64,000 nucleotides of DNA from Megaleporinus macrocephalus (Eukaryota; Chordata; Actinopteri; Characiformes; Anostomidae), in contig CM038726.1 of NCBI GenBank assembly GCA_021613375.1, positions 12,160,253 to 12,224,252 on the forward strand. Direction: 5' to 3'. Of the stretch, positions 58,790 to 64,000 are shown piece by piece (position 1 is the first letter of the stretch; the number at the start of each line of letters is the position of its first letter). Under the pieces are notes generated by a model. It did no database searches. It was given only the letters and a program-made list of their open reading frames with translations, and was not told the origin of the DNA. The position numbers were made by a program, and so were the translations under genes.

Positions 58790-59235
58790 AGACCTCTGAC
58801 AAACATGAACCATACATAAGCCATGTGTATCTCCATGGTGTAACATTATCAGTTTAAATGTAATCAGCCCTCGAGCAGAAAGCAGAGCAACATGACAACA
58901 AGGGAATAATTCTTCTTTTTCTTTTGGCTTTTCCCTTTTCAGGGCTTGCCACAGCAAGTCATCCTCCTCCATGTAACTCTGTCCTCTGCATCCTCTGTCC
59001 TTACACCAACTACTTCCATGTCCTCTCTAACTGCGTCCACATATCGCCTCTTTGGTCTTCCTCTTTGTCTTTTTCCTGGCAACTGCATTTCTAACATCCT
59101 TCTACCAATATACCCGCTGTCCCAAACCATCTCAGTCTGGCCTTTCTAACTTTATCTCCTAGTAGTTTAACCTGTGCTGTACCTCTGATGAACTAATTCC
59201 TAACCTTATCCATCCTTGTCACTCCCAAGGAGAAC
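58790..59235 (-). mobile_element. LINE fragment, RTE-like C-terminus, copy 2
   Basis: The minus strand reads GKRQRGRPKRRYVDAVRED and TEDAEDRVTWRRMTCCGKP, the typical last residues of RTE-like ORF2. Copy 1 has a deletion across part of this stretch. The orientation is the same as copy 1. Confidence 0.7.
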
Positions 59236-59552
59236 ATAATTTGCAATACACTATACTTTCGCATATTGCTATATTTATGTTATAAATTCAATTTCCTCTG
59301 AGTGTGATATGATCATGACATGGTTTTAAGTAAGGTAACAGGATAGCATTCCTCACACCACGTCTTTATTTATAACGTCAGCCCATAAGAATAAATTAAG
59401 TGCTGTTGAAAGAACCTGTTTCTGTTCTAGCATAACAGCATTGCTGTACTGTATCAACTTGTGGCACAAGTACTGGGCGTGCAGTTAAACGTTTCAGTTT
59501 CATTAGTCAGATGGTATTTTTTTACGATGAACAATGTGCAGAAGTCAAAATT

Positions 59553-59720
59553 CAACAATGTTATCACAAAGCAGATTTACAGACGTTTAAAAACAGACAG
59601 TTACAACATAGTGAGCAAATAAGAGGCCACAGTGGCAAGGAAAAATTCCCTCAGACTAGAGGAAGAAACCTTGGGAGAAACCAAGACTCATAAGGGGAGA
59701 CCCATCCTTCTCTGGTCTAA
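59553..59720 (+). repeat. Teleost interspersed repeat, 3' part
   Basis: ATGTTATCACAAAGCAGATT through GAAACCTTGGGAGAAACCAA to GGAGACCCATCCTTCTCTGG. It continues the core seen at 12725-12805 and 21900-21975. Confidence 0.6.
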
Positions 59721-60964
59721 AGAATCCAAAGAAAGTAAAAGGGACTGTACAAGAGACAGATGCACATAAAACAGTGACTGCTATCATAATATAAAAATAG
59801 GCAGACTATATAACTATATTGCATCATATTTTATCATATTATATCTCTGCCATTTCATTTGTGAGAGTTTAGGCGAATGTATTTCGCAGAGCTTTGAGTA
59901 ACAAGCAGCTAGCCTGCTTTCCATGTCCTTTCATTTTTTTTTCTTAATGAGTAGGTTTATTGTATATTATGCATGTACTCATAAATTTGAGCTGCAGAAA
60001 TTGTTTTGTATTACAATCTAGCTGCTGCTGTTAAATGAACTAATGCAAGTGGTGATGAAGAGAGTCATCCCATCTGGTTTGTCAGGCATGAACTGGAACA
60101 CTGGAAGCTAAATATCTGGTGGAGCCCCCTGCTTTTTCTTATTTAAATGGCCCAAGCTGTTAGCATGACCTCATACTGACGTTCCTTACTGTCAGTGCTG
60201 GAAAGTGTGACAGCGCTGCAACATAAACAGTTCTCCATGTGTCATCACACCACAAAATCATGGAAAGGTTATAGCATCGCAATTAGCCCAGGGGCTTCAG
60301 AATGTCAGGCATTTTGACCATTGCTCTGCATACTGCTTAAAATGAAACACTGTATAGCCATATACTTCAGCCTGTTTTGATTTTAAACGTCACCTGACAC
60401 ATAGTAATTTGTAAATAAGCTTCGTATTTTGCCTCTATTACTATATACTATATAACTACAAATGACAAATATGACGCATTCTTTGGTGGTTCTTCAGGAA
60501 CAGATTGGGGACAAACGTTACAATCTTGTGGGGAGAGGTCAACTTAAGTGAGTTCCTGGCAAATGCTTGCTGTAGCTCTAAGATACGAGATCACACAACA
60601 ACACCTCTACAGAACCTAGCCTGCCAGTTTGGCCTTTCACATGCTTGAAATGAATAAAGCTTACTTTAATTTCCAAAAAAACGCTACATAGGCTCGCTAA
60701 AAATAACATGTGCAAGCTGAAAAATAATCTTGATTGGGTCCAGTTGTTAACGACACAATATATTGAATCAAATTGAAAGCAAATATCAGCAAGCAATAAG
60801 AACTCACGCAGGGCACTAAGAGGAAATCACACATTGGTGTACCAAATTATATGGAAGGATGTGGTGTATGAAGGCGGATAGCTACAAGTGCATGCTGAGT
60901 CAAAGATAACCACAGTCTGTTTATTTTAATTTGGTCTAGTAATGAGAGGCAATATATATATATA

Positions 60965-61454
60965 CTACCGCTCAAAAGTTTGGGATCACAGTGAAATTTT
61001 CTGGTTTTCAACGGAGTAGCCTTCCTTCCATAACACAACAATGGACTGATGGGTCTCTAAAGAAAGTTGTTTCTTTCTAGTCATTTTGAGTCTGCCAGCA
61101 AGCCATCAACTGCTGATGCTTCAGATACTAAACTAACCTAGAATGTTGTTCTCCCTTTTATACTCACTTATTAGTAGAATGTTTTTCAGCTGTGCATTAC
61201 AATTGAGCAAGAGTGTCCTAACAACCAATTAGTCCAATAACATCCTTAACTTGGATTGGAGGCCGTACCAGGAGATTTAGGCAGAGGACTGAGAATTGCT
61301 GATAATAGGACTATATGCAAAATAAGCCTCTACACAAAAATAGACTTTAATACAAACATTTTTATTCTTTAAAATCATCTGATAGACCTAATTTAATTGT
61401 ATAAAAAATGCATGAAATTAAATTGTAAAGTGACCCTAAACTTTTGAGCGGTAG
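60965..61454 (-). mobile_element. Tc1-derived MITE with both ends, 490 bp
   Basis: Ends CTACCGCTCAAAAGTTTGGG and CCTAAACTTTTGAGCGGTAG are inverted repeats. The interior is the reverse complement of 2198-2680: it holds the 5' non-coding part and the first transposase codons, then joins straight to the other end, so it is an internal-deletion derivative. TA precedes the left end; the right flank is AG, so the target duplication is not intact. Confidence 0.8.
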
Positions 61455-61796
61455 AGTATATACACACACACGCATTACTTACATATGGTATGTTTAATAT
61501 GGTATACATACTTATGTTACTTTTAATACGTAAGTACATTAATATGGAAAGAAGTTTTTATGGTCTCTCATAATCCTGCTTAAATATTTACAAATTTAAT
61601 GTTGGCTTTGAGAATGATTCAGGCAATATAATTTCTATATTTTTGGGCTTTGGTTAATGGTTCAACAAAATTTGCCTATTTGCAACAGTTGGTTTGACAG
61701 AACTAGTATGAACAGTGTGTTTAAGCCAGCAGAGGCCCCACAGTATGTTCTTTAGGTAGGCAGGGAGAATGCCATGACAAGTACTGTCATCACTTA

Positions 61797-61817
61797 CACA
61801 CACACACACACACACAC
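61797..61817. repeat. (CA)n microsatellite
   Basis: About ten CA units. Further short CA runs are near 61963-61978 and 62561-62577. Confidence 0.85.
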
Positions 61818-64000
61818 TCGTCCTTTCCATTATGATGGGCACGTTCAGTGTTTCCATCCTTTGTACCCACTCGTGACCATGAAAGGCAGTATTATTCAAG
61901 TACAAGTGATTCTTCTCAGATTGGAGACAAATTTTGATTTACGTCCAAGACTCTCCCTCCGCACACACACACACACCCACCTACGCAATCTGCATGCCTC
62001 ATCTAAACACACACAGATACAATTGCAGAGCCATGAGTCACATAACAATGAATATTTCTCATAGTTACTTACACACAGGAATCGCATGTTTTACCAATAA
62101 CACCTTTGTTATGGCCCTGCCCAACACAGGTGTGGATGTTTAGCTTTAATCCTTTAAGGTGCATGTGCATATAAAGATGTGGCAACTGGAAAACATGCAT
62201 TTAGCAATCATGCTAGAATGCGGAGAGTTTCAGCCTGAATGCAAACTAAAAATGTTGAAATATGTAAAACATATTTGCAGACAAGACACACTCAAGGATT
62301 ACTTCCTGGTTCACATCAATTATTCCTTACAAACAGTGTAAATAGGTGTCCTGCAAAAAGTCACATTGAATATTCTGAGCATAAATGACTTAAAAATTAA
62401 AGCTAAAGCAAAAACACGAGTAGGAGGGAAAAAAGCAAAAAAAAAAAAAAAAAAAAGAGCGAGAGATGGTTATGCCAGGCTTATTCCATTTTCTGGCCCA
62501 TTTAGAGGCACTGTCCTCATTTGCACTAGGTTGAGACTGTGCCTTTGCCTACCCCACCCCACACACACACACACACATAAAAAAACGGAGGGAGCCTCTG
62601 AATTATGGCCTCCTCTTGGCAGTACACTGTGATGCGGAAGTTGGCAAATGAACAGTGAAGATTCGAGGTCAGTCTGGAGCGTGTGTGTATGTGAAGTTGT
62701 GGGGGGAGGCTGGGGGTGTGTTTGTCAAGGCTTCCCATTGAGGTGTGGGGCAGACTGGCTAGATGCCTGATTAGAGACCTAATCTGCTGTCACGGTTGGG
62801 TTAATATTGGAAATCTCATAGGCATACAGTTAAATTATAACTAATGACACACAGCGACTCCATTATAAAGCACAGAATGCAAAGCCTACATGAAAAACAG
62901 CGGTTGGTAGATGTATGCACGTTTTTCTTTGTAAAGGCTTCTTGATATCTTTTTACACCTCTCAGAGTTGGTGGAAAGGTGGACAACAGATTTTTTCCAT
63001 ACCTAAAACAAGAATGGAGCTTCGTTTTCTCCTCTCTGTTACAGATAACAGCTTATCAGACAGTATTATTTATCTGATGGTGGTCAATCCGGTTGTGCAC
63101 AATTGTAAAGCGTCCCATTACATTGAGGTCCAGTTTGGAGTCTTACTTAGCCCTTCTATATTCAAGTCGATTATCTTCTATGTGATTCTCTCTCTGACTT
63201 CTACTGCATGCAAACTACATGCATCATGCATTTCATAGCTGAAAAACACATCAGTTCACTGCAAAGCAGACATGTTTGATGCAATAACAACATCAGTGGC
63301 ACTGCCTTACAGACAGTGACCAGAGGCAGCATAAACAGTTCCGGAGACTCTCTGCCTGTCAAGTCAGTGGTTACACAGTCTCTGCCTGAGAGTCTGTGTT
63401 ACACACTGTGTGTTTTGAATGTGTCTCCACATTATCAGTTAGCGAGGGCAGTTTGTGACTGTACAGGGGCGGCTGTACACATTCAGGGAGTGAATGAACT
63501 GAACAGGCATTAAAGATAAATGACCGATAGCATTGTGTTTTATTTGGAGGAATTAAGAGGGAGTGCAAATGAATGGACTACGAGTAAATGGACTACGAGC
63601 AAATGTTCTCACCTTTAGAATTTGGTCAAATGCTTGGCAGTCTGACCCGGGTCACAGCGATAACAGCTAAAACCAGAACGATGTGTTTATAATGTGGAGT
63701 GGGACTTGAATTTGGGTCAGTGTAAGGGAAAGGGGTGAGAGAGAGACAGCAAGAGAGAGTGAGTGAGAGCGAGATAACCAACCAACCAACCAAGCTCTTC
63801 CTTATTCAGGATTTCTAATGACGGGATAGAATGGCTGTGGCCTCTGTTGCTCGGCGACAGGCGCCATGGATATATGAAGGAGATAGCAATGGGAGAGTGG
63901 GGGAGGAACTAGGCAAAGAGAGAGTGAGTGAGTGAAGGAGGGAGAAAATGTGCAGTGTACAGGGCACAGTCTAAACACATCACATTCTGACTAACGTAAC

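Larger units (their letters stand above)
54297..64000 (-). other. tprn intron 1, right part; exon 1 not in window
   Basis: No long minus-strand frame that could be the large taperin first exon. Contains the repeats listed separately, plus a frame at 56235-56594 of unknown nature and a repeat rich in GGTTCTTT at 57100-57330 typical of fish. Confidence 0.45.

Noticed and set aside
1..64000. tRNA, rRNA or known small RNA genes
   Set aside because: I saw no convincing tRNA box pairs or recognisable rRNA or snRNA sequence. A covariance-model scan would be needed to be sure.

Overview
This is eukaryotic, almost certainly teleost fish, nuclear DNA. Short coding exons are bounded by GT...AG introns, overall composition is AT-rich, microsatellites are abundant, and there are many fish-type DNA-transposon remnants (Tc1/mariner, hAT, MITEs) plus fragments resembling an RTE-type LINE. 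An otophysan (catfish or characin type) is a guess from the repeats only. There are no prokaryotic features. Exon boundaries were worked out by hand from reading frame, splice dinucleotides, phase agreement and remembered vertebrate orthologues; no database was searched.

Four protein genes are supported. (1) 1301-19027, minus: the first four coding exons of a membrane guanylyl cyclase natriuretic peptide receptor of NPR-B type (npr2-like). The transmembrane, kinase-homology and cyclase parts lie beyond the left edge. (2) 21000-40255, minus: complete anapc2, the cullin subunit of the anaphase-promoting complex. Its 14 coding exons agree in phase and give 823 residues. (3) 41746-45044, plus: complete ssna1, a small coiled-coil centrosome/cilium protein of three exons and 115 residues. 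(4) 48819-54296, minus: the last three coding exons of tprn (taperin), including its KISF phosphatase-docking motif. The large first exon must lie beyond the right edge. The order anapc2-ssna1-tprn and their orientations match human 9q34.3.

anapc2 and ssna1 are divergent and share a 1.49-kb intergenic promoter interval. It has a perfect CRE palindrome near anapc2 and an RFX-type X-box near ssna1. ssna1 and tprn converge, and a MITE lies between them.

Much of the interest is in the introns. The last anapc2 intron carries a 35-bp minisatellite of about 51 units with a 10-unit (350-bp) higher-order repeat. A truncated copy of anapc2 exon 7 plus its following intron sits in a later intron. An intact-ended hAT element with perfect 8-bp target duplications carries BED-finger remains. 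Two nearly perfect fold-back hairpins and local duplications around npr2 exon 2 are also present. I found no clearly new biological system. The best leads are the minisatellite organisation, the exon duplication and the promoter motifs.
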